Source: UBA6019 sp035535055 (GTDB lineage Bacteria; Chloroflexota; Dormibacteria; Dormibacterales; Dormibacteraceae). From it: a DNA stretch of 64,000 nt. The notes beneath the pieces are model-generated. The model was not told the DNA's origin, ran no database searches, and was given only the letters and a program-made list of their open reading frames with translations. The translations under genes and the position numbers were made by a program. Position 1 is the first letter of the stretch. Each line of letters opens with the position of its first letter. The stretch covers positions 18,470 through 82,469 of the forward strand of contig DATLQT010000100.1 of the NCBI GenBank assembly GCA_035535055.1. The letters are read 5' to 3'. Positions 8,093 through 16,893 of the stretch are shown here, one piece after another.

Positions 8093-8731
8093 TTGGTAGT
8101 CCAGGATCCCCGCACCCGCGCCCGCTTTCTCTTCGCAGCCGCCGTCTTGGGCGCGCTGCTGTCGCAGCCCGGCCACCTGGTCGGCTACCTCGGCCACTAC
8201 GGCTGGCGCGGGGTGGCGGTGGAGAGCCACGGGATCCACAGCTACTTCCCCAGCCTGCTCGGCACCAGCCTGGCGCTGACCGGCGCGCTCGCTCTGGTCG
8301 CGCTGCTGGTCGCCGCCGGCGCTCGCCTGGCGATCGGGCGGCGGCGCGCCCCGGCCGTGCCCTTTGGCCAGCTGCTGCTGGTGCTCCTCCTGGTGCAGCT
8401 GAACGTCTATGCCGTGCAGGAGATGCTCGAGCTGGAGTACGCCGGGCAGTCTCTCACCGGCTCGGCCCTCGCCGGCATCGGCGCCTGGGGGCTGGCCGGT
8501 CAGCTTCCGGTGGCCCTGCTGGGCGCTCTGGCCCTCGCCCTTCTCTCGAGCCCGCTGCTGACGGCCCTGGGCGCGCTGCGGTCACCCTTCAGCTGGGCCG
8601 CCCTGCCCTCTTTCGGCGGCGTGCTGCCGGCGCTGGCGCTGGTTCCGTCCCAAGCTCCCGCGATCGCCCTCCGAGGCCAGCGGTTCCCGGCCGCCATCCC
8701 GCGTCGAGGTCCTCCACCCGCCACCTGCTGA
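8093..8731 (+). CDS. Membrane protein of unknown function in redox/cupredoxin cluster
   Basis: A 212-residue polytopic protein with about five hydrophobic segments (near residues 10-30, 55-80, 95-115, 130-155, 165-185). A HLVGYLGHYGWRG loop carries several His/Tyr residues that could bind metal, and an EMLELEYAG segment follows the third helix. I do not recognise the family. The TTG at 8093 is the only early start; a CATAAT -10-like box lies at 8072-8077. It sits between VKOR and a cupredoxin gene in the same direction, so a role in copper or redox handling at the membrane is plausible but only inferred. Confidence 0.6.
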   Translation: MVVQDPRTRARFLFAAAVLGALLSQPGHLVGYLGHYGWRGVAVESHGIHSYFPSLLGTSLALTGALALVALLVAAGARLAIGRRRAPAVPFGQLLLVLLLVQLNVYAVQEMLELEYAGQSLTGSALAGIGAWGLAGQLPVALLGALALALLSSPLLTALGALRSPFSWAALPSFGGVLPALALVPSQAPAIALRGQRFPAAIPRRGPPPATC

Positions 8732-8803
8732 GAACCGGAAGTCGTCGTCAAATTTCCGGCGCGCCCGCGGCGCGTCCCAGCAACGGAGGCAAAGAGACCG
8801 GCA

Positions 8804-9163
8804 GTGGCACGCAACCGCGTCCTCATCCTCGCCGTGATCGTGATCGCGTTCTTCGCGATCGGCGGCTACCTGATATTGCGCAGCACGGGCGGCGGCGGCC
8901 AGGAGGTCGCCCTGCACCTCACCGTGAGAGGAAGCCAGATCACGCCCGCCAACCCGAGCGTGAAGCAGGGCGACCACGTGACGATGACGATCACCGCCGA
9001 CAGGAAGGAGGAGATCCACCTCCACGGCTATGACATCCCCTTCCAGGTGCCCAGCGCGGGCGCAAGCGTGGCCCACGCGTTCACCGCCAGCATCTCGGGT
9101 TCCTTCCTGATGGAGATCGAGGACACCGGCACTCCCCTGACGCAGTTCACGGTGCGGCCATGA
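8804..9163 (+). CDS. Membrane-anchored cupredoxin-like protein
   Basis: A 119-residue protein with one N-terminal membrane helix (LILAVIVIAFFAIGGYLIL) and an extracytoplasmic beta-sandwich resembling the EfeO-type cupredoxin-like domain. The strand pattern ITPANPSVKQGDHVTMTITADRKEEIHLHGYD is characteristic, with His residues in IHLHGYD as possible metal ligands. The usual cupredoxin Cys ligand is absent, so it may bind copper weakly or not at all. GTG 8804 has a GGAGG about 14 bases upstream, which is longer than ideal. The stop overlaps the next start (ATGA, 9160-9163), indicating one operon with the following membrane protein. Confidence 0.8.
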   Translation: MARNRVLILAVIVIAFFAIGGYLILRSTGGGGQEVALHLTVRGSQITPANPSVKQGDHVTMTITADRKEEIHLHGYDIPFQVPSAGASVAHAFTASISGSFLMEIEDTGTPLTQFTVRP

Positions 9164-10569
9164 CGCGCGTCTTCCTGCACGGCTTCGGCCAGCGCTACGA
9201 CCTGCCGGGGCCGCTCTTCCTATACCTTTTCGCGGCGGCCGGGGTGGTCGTCTTCTCCTTCGTCATCGTCGTCCTCTTCGCCGGGGACGAGCTCGGCGAG
9301 GATGCGGTCGACTACCCACGCTGGCGGGCGGCCTGGCTGGACGGGCTCGTCGCGGCCCACTGGCCGCGGACGGCAGGCGGGATCATCGGCGTCCTCGGCC
9401 TCGTCGCCGTCGTGATAACCGGGATCTTCGGCTCCCAGAACCCCTTCTACAACCCCGCCGAGTACCTGGTCTGGGTCTATTTCTGGGCGGCCCTGGTGAT
9501 CCTGTGTGGGTTGCTGGGAAACCTCTGGACGCTCTTCAATCCCTGGGCGGCGCTGGGGGCCTGGCTGCGGCTGCCCGAGCAGCGCGAGCCCAACCGCATC
9601 GCCAGGCTTGGCGTCTGGCCGGCGGTGGTCACCTACTTCCTCTTCGCCTGTCTGGAGCTGGCCTCGGGGATCGCCAACCGGCCGGCCGTGATCGGCTGGC
9701 TGGCGATCGCCTACACACTGGTGACGCTGGGGGGAATGGCGCTGGTCGGCAGGCGGGCCTGGCTGGATCAGGTCGAGTGCTTCGCGGTGCTCTTTCGGAT
9801 CATCGCCCGCTTTGCGCCGCTGGAGGGCGACGTCGACCGCCGCGGCAGGGTCCGGGTCTACCTCCGGGTCTGGGGGTCCGGCCTCCTGAGGGGCGTCGAA
9901 TCGGGCTGGGACCAAGTGGTCTTCATCGTCCTGATGCTCTCCTCGCTGGCCTTCGACGGGCTCCTGGCGACCCCCGTCTACGTCTGGTGGCTGCTCAACC
10001 TCGGCGGCCCCTTCGGCGTGCTGGGGCCGCTGGGTGTGCCGGTATTGCGCACCGTCGGGCTCGTGATCCTCACCGGCCTGTTCCTCGGCGCGTTCGTGCT
10101 CGTAATGCGCTTTGTGATGTGGTTCGGGTGGCCGCAGCTCGGCTCGCCCTTCGGAGGCTGGAAGGGCGTCGACGTGCCGCAGGCCCTGAGCGCCTTCGCC
10201 TTCACCCTGGTGCCGATCGCCCTGGTCTACAACGCTGCCCACAACTACACCTACGTGGTGGTCCAGTCGCAGGGCATCATCCCGCTCCTGGCGGACCCGC
10301 TGCAGAAGGGCTGGCACCTCCTCCCCACCGCCGGCTACAAGGTCAGCTTCCTTCTCGCCGGGGCGGCAGTGGTCTGGTACGTCCAGATCATCCTCATCGT
10401 GCTCGGGCACGTGATCGCCGTCTACCTCGCCCACCTCCGGGCCAGCGAGCGTTTCAAGAACGCCTCCCACGTCCTGCTGAGCCAGTACCCGATGCTGCTG
10501 CTGATGGTCCTCTACACCACGACGAGCCTTTGGATCCTGGCCCAACCGATCACCAAGTCGTCTGCATAG
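9160..10569 (+). CDS. Large polytopic membrane protein (family often annotated fenitrothion hydrolase)
   Basis: A 469-residue membrane protein with about eleven hydrophobic helices spread over its whole length. The N-terminal HGFGQRYDLPGPLFLYLFAAA pattern is what I recall from actinobacterial proteins that carry the database name fenitrothion hydrolase. That name should not be taken as a proven activity. No hydrolase triad is evident. A conserved-looking HNYTYVVVQSQG segment precedes the last two helices. The gene overlaps the cupredoxin gene by four bases, so the products probably act together at the membrane, perhaps in metal delivery to an oxidase (inference). Confidence 0.65.
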   Translation: MTRVFLHGFGQRYDLPGPLFLYLFAAAGVVVFSFVIVVLFAGDELGEDAVDYPRWRAAWLDGLVAAHWPRTAGGIIGVLGLVAVVITGIFGSQNPFYNPAEYLVWVYFWAALVILCGLLGNLWTLFNPWAALGAWLRLPEQREPNRIARLGVWPAVVTYFLFACLELASGIANRPAVIGWLAIAYTLVTLGGMALVGRRAWLDQVECFAVLFRIIARFAPLEGDVDRRGRVRVYLRVWGSGLLRGVESGWDQVVFIVLMLSSLAFDGLLATPVYVWWLLNLGGPFGVLGPLGVPVLRTVGLVILTGLFLGAFVLVMRFVMWFGWPQLGSPFGGWKGVDVPQALSAFAFTLVPIALVYNAAHNYTYVVVQSQGIIPLLADPLQKGWHLLPTAGYKVSFLLAGAAVVWYVQIILIVLGHVIAVYLAHLRASERFKNASHVLLSQYPMLLLMVLYTTTSLWILAQPITKSSA

Positions 10570-10628
10570 ACGCCCCGGCCATATTCGAAATTGCGAACCA
10601 GTCGCGATAGCTGTTAGCGTTTGGGGCG

Positions 10629-11705
10629 GTGGGGACCGCACTCCGAGGGCTGCGTCGGAGCTTTACCCCCGGCGAAGGCCGGAGGCTCGGCGGCTTCCTC
10701 GGCGCGGTGGCGCTGCTGCACCTCCTGGGCTGGGGGACCCTCCTCTTCTTCGGGCTCTCGCACCCCGCCTTCCTGGCCCTGGGCGGCCTCGCCTACACCT
10801 TCGGGCTGCGCCATGCCTTCGACGCCGACCACATCAGCGCGATCGACAACACGACCCGCAAGCTGCTCCAGGACGGCCGCCGGCCGATGGGTGTCGGCTT
10901 CTTCTTTAGCCTCGGTCACTCGACGGTCGTGCTGCTCATCGCCACCGGGCTCGGGCTCGCCGTCCGGAGCATCGTCCAGGGCGTCCACTCGGGCCAGCTG
11001 AGCGGCTACGGCAGCCTCGTCGGCACCGCTGTGTCGGGCCTCTTCCTGCTCCTCATCGGGATCCTCAACCTGGTGATCCTGCTCGACATCGTCCGCGTCT
11101 ACCGAAGGATGCGCAACGGCGACTACGACCGAGCCAGCCTCGGCCACGAGCTGGTGGCCGGGGGAATCCTTACCCGGGTCTTCGGCCGCCTCTTCAAGCT
11201 CGTCCGCCACAGCTGGCAGATGTATCCCGTCGGCTTCCTCTTCGGCCTCGGCTTCGACACCGCCTCCGAGGTCGCCCTGCTCGCGATCAGCGCCGGTGCC
11301 GCCGCCCAGGGCATCCCCTTCCTCGCCGTGCTGAGCCTGCCGATAGTCTTCGCGGCCGGGATGTCCGCGATGGACACCCTAGACGGCGCCTTCATGGCCA
11401 AGGCTTACAGCTGGGCCTTCAGCAATCCGGTCCGGAAGGTCTTCTACAACCTGACCGTGACCGGGCTTAGCGTCTTCGTCGCGCTCTTCGTGGGCGGGGT
11501 CGAGGTCGCCCAGATCCTGATCCGGGTCGTCGACCTCCGCGGCCAGCCGTTCGACGCCGTGGCCCACCTCGACTTCGCAGCGCTCGGCCTCTTCATCGTG
11601 GGAGCCTTCGTGGTCACCTGGATCGCGGCCTTCGCGATCTTCAAGTACCGCCGGGTCGAGGAGCGCTGGTCAGCCCTCGTGGACGGTCGCCCAGAGGTCG
11701 GTTAG
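10629..11705 (+). CDS. Nickel/cobalt permease, NiCoT (HoxN/NixA) family
   Basis: A 358-residue secondary transporter importing Ni2+ or Co2+. The family signature HAFDADH is at residues 62-68, followed by the LGHSTVVLL segment and LGFDTASEVALL in later helices. About eight membrane helices are visible. GTG 10629 is preceded by TAGCGT (10615-10620, 8 bases) and a TTGCGA box 18 bases further up, with no Shine-Dalgarno. Its stop shares four bases with the convergent plsC stop. The cargo metal is uncertain. A hydrogenase or urease is not seen in the window, although a Ni-requiring enzyme elsewhere in the genome is likely. Confidence 0.92.
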   Translation: MGTALRGLRRSFTPGEGRRLGGFLGAVALLHLLGWGTLLFFGLSHPAFLALGGLAYTFGLRHAFDADHISAIDNTTRKLLQDGRRPMGVGFFFSLGHSTVVLLIATGLGLAVRSIVQGVHSGQLSGYGSLVGTAVSGLFLLLIGILNLVILLDIVRVYRRMRNGDYDRASLGHELVAGGILTRVFGRLFKLVRHSWQMYPVGFLFGLGFDTASEVALLAISAGAAAQGIPFLAVLSLPIVFAAGMSAMDTLDGAFMAKAYSWAFSNPVRKVFYNLTVTGLSVFVALFVGGVEVAQILIRVVDLRGQPFDAVAHLDFAALGLFIVGAFVVTWIAAFAIFKYRRVEERWSALVDGRPEVG

Positions 11706-12391
11706 TAGAGCAGCCGGGTCAGGAACCTGCGGAGCGGTTTCGGCCCCTCCGGCTCCCGGTAGACCGGCAGTAGAGCCGCCAGCTCCGAGCGGGCCTTGGC
11801 GACCAGCGAGTCGACGTCGTCCCCGGGCGGGATCGGGCTGCCGATCAGGACCCGGATCCGCTTGCGGAGCCACAGGTCCTTCGTCCCGCTCAGCGCGACC
11901 GGCACCACCGGCACCCGGTTCTTGACCGCGAAGTGGGCGAAGCCCGACTTGAAGGTCGGCTGCAAAGACCCCTCGGCGGGGCCGTAGGCGGCCTCGGGAA
12001 AGATCCCCACCACGCCGCCGGCCCGGAGGCAGCGGTCGACGTGTCTGAAGAGCTCCGGCCCCGCCCCCTGCTTCAGGTCGACGGGAATGTATCCCCCGAC
12101 CGCCCTCACCGCGGCCCAGTGGACGCGGTGGCCGACGAGGTTGGCGGGGTTGGCCAAAAAATGCATCCGCGGCTGCGCGGGGAAGACCAGCAGCAGGGTC
12201 CAGGGGTCGATCCAGTTGAGGTGGTTGGCGATCGCCACGAAGGGTCCCGCGGGAATCTGCGCACGTCCCTCGACGCGGATGTCGAAGACGGCGTGGAAGA
12301 GGGGACCGGCGATCGCTCGGGCGACGCGAAAAGTGGGGGTCGCCTCTCGCTGGACGGGAAGGGCGTCAGCCCTCGGGAGAGTCGGTGCCAT
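11702..12391 (-). CDS. plsC: 1-acyl-sn-glycerol-3-phosphate acyltransferase (PlsC-like)
   Basis: A 229-residue acyltransferase that makes phosphatidic acid at the cytosolic membrane face. Motif I is NHLNWIDPW (NHX4D type, near residue 55) and motif III is FPEAAYGPAEGSLQ near 133, where the usual FPEGTRS has Ala-Ala for Gly-Thr. A hydrophobic VPVVPVALSGT strand follows as in the family. The ATG at 12391 overlaps the end of the upstream carboxymuconolactone-decarboxylase-like gene by 26 bases, so the two are probably co-transcribed. Length is normal. Its 3' end shares four bases with the NiCoT stop. Confidence 0.87.
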   Translation of the reverse strand: MAPTLPRADALPVQREATPTFRVARAIAGPLFHAVFDIRVEGRAQIPAGPFVAIANHLNWIDPWTLLLVFPAQPRMHFLANPANLVGHRVHWAAVRAVGGYIPVDLKQGAGPELFRHVDRCLRAGGVVGIFPEAAYGPAEGSLQPTFKSGFAHFAVKNRVPVVPVALSGTKDLWLRKRIRVLIGSPIPPGDDVDSLVAKARSELAALLPVYREPEGPKPLRRFLTRLLY

Positions 12392-12890
12392 CGTCCTCGA
12401 GCGGGACCCGGAGCGCGCTTATGACGCGGGGCACCATGCAGTAGAGCCCGGCGGTCAGGGTCAGCTCCACCCGCTCGGCGGCGTCGAAGTGGCGGGCCAG
12501 CTCGGCCCCCACCGCGTCCGGCACCGAGCCCTCGGCCATCGCCTCCATGAAGCCGAGCGCGGCCCGCTCGGCCGGCGAGAAGTGCCCGCTCGCGCGCCAG
12601 CCGTCGAGAGAGGCGAGCTCTTCCTGGCTGATGCCGCTGCGCAGCGCCATCGCCTGGTGATGCGAGAGCTCGTACTCGCAATCCATCAGCGCCGCGCCGC
12701 GGACGATCATCAGCTCACGGAGCCGCCGCGAGGTCTTCGGCTTGCGGCGAACCGACCACGCGAACTCGATCCAGGCGGCCAGCATCTCCGGCTGGTTGGC
12801 GAGTGCCCGGTAGAGGTTGACGGGCCGGCCGCCGAGCTCGGCCAGCCGTGCCTCGATCGGCGCCGGCACCGAGACCAGGGGAACGCTCAA
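12366..12890 (-). CDS. Carboxymuconolactone decarboxylase (AhpD-like) family protein
   Basis: A 174-residue all-helical protein of the CMD/AhpD superfamily. The core reads RLRELMIVRGAALMDCEYELSHH. This is the region where AhpD has its ExxCxxC...H redox site, but here only one Cys (DCEYE) is present, so peroxidase activity of the AhpD kind is doubtful. The second half (FSPAERAALGFMEAM) is also typical. I use TTG 12890, which overlaps the stop of the upstream peptidase gene as TTGA. A longer frame to 12995 lies wholly antisense-like within that gene. It forms a compact operon: peptidase, this gene, plsC. Confidence 0.8.
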   Translation of the reverse strand: MSVPLVSVPAPIEARLAELGGRPVNLYRALANQPEMLAAWIEFAWSVRRKPKTSRRLRELMIVRGAALMDCEYELSHHQAMALRSGISQEELASLDGWRASGHFSPAERAALGFMEAMAEGSVPDAVGAELARHFDAAERVELTLTAGLYCMVPRVISALRVPLEDDGTDSPEG

Positions 12891-13648
12891 ACGGGCACCT
12901 TCCGGATGGTCCAGAAGTCGGCGGCGAGCATCGGGTCGGTGAGGTACTGGAAGGGCATCGTGAAGTAACCCGCCATGCCCCAACCCGAACCCCAAGAGTT
13001 GCGGACCAGGAAGCGTCCCGCGGCCTGGTCGTAGCCGACCGCGACCACCGCGTGGCCGCCGACGAGCACCTCGCCCGGCCCCGGGAGGTTGGCGACGCCC
13101 GTCTGGGCCACGGGCGCCGACTCGAAGCTCTCGTAGACGGAGAAGCCGAAGACGAACGGATAGCCGCTGGCGAGGCAGGTGAGCAGGGCCGGCCCCACCG
13201 GCGTAAGGCGCAGGTACTGCTTCACCCGGTCCTTCAGCGCGTCGCCGTAACAGGCGGTGCTAGGCCGGTTGGCGAAGGCCGCGATGTCGTAGGGCCACTC
13301 GCTCTCCGGGCAGTAGCCGTCGCCGACCACGGTCTTGATGCCGTCGCGGATCTGGGCGCCGGAGTCGCTGGCGGTCGTCCCCTCCAGGGCGCGCTCGTTG
13401 TAGTAGATGAAGAGCCGTGAAGGCATCACTGGCGCCGGCGCCCCCTCCTTGCCCTCGAGGAACTGGAGCGCTCCCGCGATCGCGTTGGCGGTGCAGGAGC
13501 CGAGCTGTCCCTGGTCGTAGGGCGGCGGGCACTGCGGCCGCAAGTCCACCTCCGGCGGCAGAGCGGCGCTGATCGCCGGTGGCGGCGCGTAGAGGAGGTC
13601 CCGCTGGTCAGGGATGTCCCGGACCCAGCCGTAGTGCGCAAGTTTCAC
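12887..13648 (-). CDS. C1 (papain-like) family cysteine peptidase
   Basis: A 253-residue papain-fold peptidase. The oxyanion Gln and nucleophile Cys are in DQGQLGSCTANA (about residue 45), the catalytic His in VGGHAVVAVGYD (about 205), and the Asn in RNSWGSGWG (about 222), all in the expected order. The short N-terminal stretch YGWVRDIPDQRDLLY is the usual start of bacterial C1 enzymes without a propeptide. No signal peptide is seen, so it may be cytosolic. I place the start at GTG 13648 (VKLAHYGW). A longer frame upstream runs through the divergent MBL gene and is a shadow. It is followed, with a TTGA overlap, by the AhpD-like gene. Confidence 0.88.
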   Translation of the reverse strand: MKLAHYGWVRDIPDQRDLLYAPPPAISAALPPEVDLRPQCPPPYDQGQLGSCTANAIAGALQFLEGKEGAPAPVMPSRLFIYYNERALEGTTASDSGAQIRDGIKTVVGDGYCPESEWPYDIAAFANRPSTACYGDALKDRVKQYLRLTPVGPALLTCLASGYPFVFGFSVYESFESAPVAQTGVANLPGPGEVLVGGHAVVAVGYDQAAGRFLVRNSWGSGWGMAGYFTMPFQYLTDPMLAADFWTIRKVPV

Positions 13649-13676
13649 AACCGGCCAAATGTCGCAAGATTCGAGG

Positions 13677-15056
13677 ATGAGCGCAAGAGCGGCCGGCGGC
13701 CGCGAGGGGCCCCTAGTCCGGATCCTGCGGGCGCCCGAGCTGGGCAACTCCAGCTTCCTGGTCGCCGACCCCGACGCCGGCGAGGCGATCGTCATCGACC
13801 CCTTCCGGGATGTCGAGCCGTACCTGGAGTCGGCCGAGAGCCTGGGGCTGGAGCTGACCCGGACTCTCGAGACCCACCTCCACAACGACTTCATCTCGGG
13901 CGCCAGGGAGCTGGAGTCGGCCGCGGGGGTGTCACGCGACCCCCTGGAACCGGGCGTCGAGGCGCGCGTCGGCCGCTACACGGTCACCGCACTGCCGACG
14001 CCAGGTCACACGCCTGATCACCTGAGCTATCTGGTCGCCGATGACGGCCGTCCCCTGGCGCTCTTCAGCGGCGGGGCCCTGATGGTCGGCGCCATCGCGC
14101 GGACCGACCTCTTCGGTCCCCACCTGGCGGTGCACCTGGCGCTCGAGGCCTATCGAACTGTGCGGGTCCGGCTGCGGGGGCTGCCGGACGACGTCGCCGT
14201 CTACCCGACCCACGGAGGGGGCTCCTTCTGCGGGGCGGCGACCAGCACCGAGGCCGAGACCACGCTCGGACGTGAGCGTCGCGACAACCCCTTCCTCACC
14301 ACCGACGAGCTGCTGCCGTTCATCGCCCGCGCCCTCCACCAGGGCCGCTACCCGGCCTACTACCGGGAGATGGCCGGGCTGAACAGCCGCGGGATCCCGC
14401 TTCTCGGCCGGACGCTTCCAGCGCTCCCGGAGCTGAAGCCCTTCCAGGTCGAGTCGGCGATGCGCGAGAAGGGGGCCGCCGTGGTCGACGTCCGCCCCGC
14501 GCGCGAGTACGACGACGAGCACATCCCGGGCAGCTACAACGTCGGCATCAATGGCCCGGTCAGCGCCTGGGTCGGCTGGATCATCGAGCGCAGCCGGCCG
14601 CTGGTCCTCGCCGGCGGCAGCCAGCGAGAGCTCGCCGATGCTCATCGGCAGCTGCTCCGGATCGGCTATGACGGCGTGATCGGCGCTCTGGAGGGCGGCG
14701 TGGGCGCGTGGCGGGCCGCCGGGCTCCCCATCTCCCGCTTCGAGGTGGCGGAGATCGAAGACCTCGCCTCCTGGGTGCTGAGCGCCGAGCCGATGACCGT
14801 GGTCGACGTCCGCGATGAGGACGAATGGACCCACGGCCACGTGCCCGGCGCCGTCCATCTCTACGTCCCGGATGTCGCGCACCACGCCCACGAGCTCCCC
14901 GCCGAGGCTCCCATCGCCGTCCACTGCGCGTCCGGCTACCGTGCCGGCATCGCCGCCAGCATCCTGGAGCGGGCGGGCTTCTCGCGGATCATCCACGTGG
15001 CGGCCGAGTGGTCCGACTGGGACCGCCTTCACTTGGCCACCACAGCGCCGGGCTGA
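13677..15056 (+). CDS. MBL-fold hydrolase fused to two rhodanese domains (persulfide dioxygenase-like)
   Basis: A 459-residue protein. The N-terminal metallo-beta-lactamase domain has the ETHLHNDFISGA and TPGHTPDHLSYL metal motifs of the ETHE1/persulfide dioxygenase type. Two C-terminal rhodanese domains follow. The first (VDVRPAREYDDEHIPGS) has LAGG where the catalytic Cys loop should be, so it is inactive. The second (VDVRDEDEWTHGHVPGA) carries HCASGYRAG with the active Cys. It likely oxidises or transfers persulfide sulfur in the cytosol. The ATG at 13677 follows CAAGAT by 6 bases, fitting a leaderless start; ATG 13659 is an alternative. It diverges from the peptidase gene. Confidence 0.88.
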   Translation: MSARAAGGREGPLVRILRAPELGNSSFLVADPDAGEAIVIDPFRDVEPYLESAESLGLELTRTLETHLHNDFISGARELESAAGVSRDPLEPGVEARVGRYTVTALPTPGHTPDHLSYLVADDGRPLALFSGGALMVGAIARTDLFGPHLAVHLALEAYRTVRVRLRGLPDDVAVYPTHGGGSFCGAATSTEAETTLGRERRDNPFLTTDELLPFIARALHQGRYPAYYREMAGLNSRGIPLLGRTLPALPELKPFQVESAMREKGAAVVDVRPAREYDDEHIPGSYNVGINGPVSAWVGWIIERSRPLVLAGGSQRELADAHRQLLRIGYDGVIGALEGGVGAWRAAGLPISRFEVAEIEDLASWVLSAEPMTVVDVRDEDEWTHGHVPGAVHLYVPDVAHHAHELPAEAPIAVHCASGYRAGIAASILERAGFSRIIHVAAEWSDWDRLHLATTAPG

Positions 15057-15059
15057 AGT

Positions 15060-15088
15060 TTGACTAGACGGTTCGTATCAATTAGTCT
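15060..15088 (+). promoter_or_regulatory. Sigma-70-type promoter giving a leaderless transcript
   Basis: A -35 TTGACT (15060-15065), a 17-base spacer and a -10 TAGTCT (15083-15088) end 6 bases before the GTG start at 15095. Transcription would begin at or next to the start codon, and no Shine-Dalgarno is present. Confidence 0.8.
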
Positions 15089-15094
15089 CACCGG

Positions 15095-15805
15095 GTGAGC
15101 GACGCGGTCGTCTCGATCGCGGCGGTCAGCAAGAGCTTCGGCCGCCTGAAGGCGCTCGACGAGGTCTACCTCGAGGTCCGTCCGGGGGAGATCTACGGGC
15201 TCCTCGGCCCCAACGGATCGGGCAAGACGACGCTGATCCGGATGCTGGTGGGGCTGATCCTCCCCGATTTGGGGACCGTCACCGTCCTCGGGACCAGGAT
15301 GCCGGAGATAGGGATCCTGGGCCGGATCGGCTACATGACGCAGGCGGCCGCTCTCTACCCGGATCTTTCGGTCTTGGAGAACGTGCGCTTCTTCGCCGCC
15401 ATCTGCGGCGCCGAGGCGGGGGTAGAGGAGTCACTCCGCTTCGTCGAGCTCTGGGACCGCCGCGACAGCCCGATCCTCGACCTGAGCGGCGGCATGCGCC
15501 AGCGCGCGTCGCTGGCCTGCGCGATCGTCCACAAGCCGTCGCTGCTGCTCCTCGACGAGCCTACGGTCGGCATCGACCCCCAGCTTCGGGTCCAGTTCTG
15601 GGACAGCTTTCGGGAGATGACCCGGCATGGGGTCTCGATCGTGGTCTCGAGCCACGTCATGGACGAGGCGGAGCGCTGCGACCGGCTCGGGATGATGCTC
15701 TTCGGCAAGCTTCTCGCCGAGGGCTCGGTCGCCGAGCTCAAGCAGAAGACCGGGGCCGCGAACCTGGAGCAGGCGTTTTTGACCTTCTCGGGGCCGGGTC
15801 GATGA
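15095..15805 (+). CDS. ABC transporter ATP-binding protein (ABC-2 exporter type)
   Basis: A 236-residue ATPase subunit. Walker A GPNGSGKTT is near residue 40, the Q loop is YMTQAAALYP, the signature LSGGMRQRASLA lies near 130, Walker B LLLLDEPTVGID near 150 and the H loop SSHVMDEAERC. It belongs to the drug/antibiotic or polysaccharide ABC-2 exporter group. Its stop overlaps the permease start (ATGA, 15802-15805), so the two make one transporter. Transcription starts from the promoter at 15060-15088 directly at the GTG. Confidence 0.94.
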   Translation: MSDAVVSIAAVSKSFGRLKALDEVYLEVRPGEIYGLLGPNGSGKTTLIRMLVGLILPDLGTVTVLGTRMPEIGILGRIGYMTQAAALYPDLSVLENVRFFAAICGAEAGVEESLRFVELWDRRDSPILDLSGGMRQRASLACAIVHKPSLLLLDEPTVGIDPQLRVQFWDSFREMTRHGVSIVVSSHVMDEAERCDRLGMMLFGKLLAEGSVAELKQKTGAANLEQAFLTFSGPGR

Positions 15806-16893
15806 GCTTTTCCAGGGTCGGCGCCGTCACCCGCCGTGTCATTCAGCAGTTCCGGCGGGACCGCCGGACCCTGGCCCTCCTCTTCGGGGTCCCGCTGATC
15901 GTCCTGACACTCTTCTGGTACCTGCTCCGCGGCGGCGGCGGCCACACCCCGGTCGGGGTCGTCGACCTGGATCAGGGTCCGCTCGGCGCCCGGGTGACCC
16001 AGAGCATCGTCGGCTCGACCAGGGTGGACGCGTCCCAGATGGATCAGCCCACCGCCGAGCAGCGTCTCAGGGACGATCGGATCGGCGGCTACGTTCTCTT
16101 CCCGAGCGATTTCAGCGCCAGGGCCCAGGCGGGAACGATCAGCCCCGAGATCCACCTCGAGGGAAGCCAGCCCTCGCAGAACGCGGACGTCATCCAGGCA
16201 GTAGACGCCGGCCTGCAGGGCGCGCTGGGCTCGGCCGGCCCCCACGTCAGCCCGGCCGTGACCTACCTCCACGGCGGCGCCAACCTTGACACCCTCGACT
16301 ATTTCGGCGCGGCCTTCCTCGGGCTGATCGTCTTCTTCCTGGTCTTTGTCATCACCTCGGTGTCGTTCCTGCGCGAGCGCTCGCAGGGAACCCTCGAGCG
16401 GCTCATGGCCAGCCCGCTGCGGCGCGCGGAGATCGTGCTCGGCTACATGCTCGGGTTCGGCGCGATGGCCCTCATCCAGAGCGTCCTCGTCCTCGTCTAC
16501 GCGCTCTACGTGCTGGGCGTCCACAACGAGGGCAACGTTTTCTTGGTCTTCCTGATCCAGTCGCTGCTGGCGATCGGCGCTGTCAACCTCGGGATCTTCC
16601 TCTCCATGTTCGCCCGGACCGAGTTCCAGGCGGTCCAGTTCATCCCCCTGGTCCTGGTGCCCCAGGTGCTGCTGAGCGGGATCGTGTTCCCGATCGGCAG
16701 CGAACCGGTCCCGCTGCAGTACGTCTCCAACCTGCTGCCGCTGACCTACGCGGTCTACGGCATGCGCGACGTGATGCTCAAAGGGGCCGGGCTCGGCTCC
16801 GGCGACCTCCTGATCGACATCGGGGTCGGCGTGCTCTTCGCGGTCCTGATGATCCTGCTGGCGAGCACGACCCTACCGCGGCGGGTCGCCTAG
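15802..16893 (+). CDS. ABC-2 type transporter permease
   Basis: A 363-residue membrane subunit. One helix near residues 22-42 (LALLFGVPLIVLTLFWYLL) is followed by an extracytoplasmic domain of about 130 residues (VVDLDQGPLG to HVSPAV). A block of five helices from about residue 170 to the end contains the ABC-2 hallmark SFLRERSQGTLERLMASPL. This is the domain order of the ABC2_membrane_3/YhgE-like group that exports drugs or lipids. It is coupled to the upstream ATPase gene. The substrate is unknown. Confidence 0.92.
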   Translation: MSFSRVGAVTRRVIQQFRRDRRTLALLFGVPLIVLTLFWYLLRGGGGHTPVGVVDLDQGPLGARVTQSIVGSTRVDASQMDQPTAEQRLRDDRIGGYVLFPSDFSARAQAGTISPEIHLEGSQPSQNADVIQAVDAGLQGALGSAGPHVSPAVTYLHGGANLDTLDYFGAAFLGLIVFFLVFVITSVSFLRERSQGTLERLMASPLRRAEIVLGYMLGFGAMALIQSVLVLVYALYVLGVHNEGNVFLVFLIQSLLAIGAVNLGIFLSMFARTEFQAVQFIPLVLVPQVLLSGIVFPIGSEPVPLQYVSNLLPLTYAVYGMRDVMLKGAGLGSGDLLIDIGVGVLFAVLMILLASTTLPRRVA

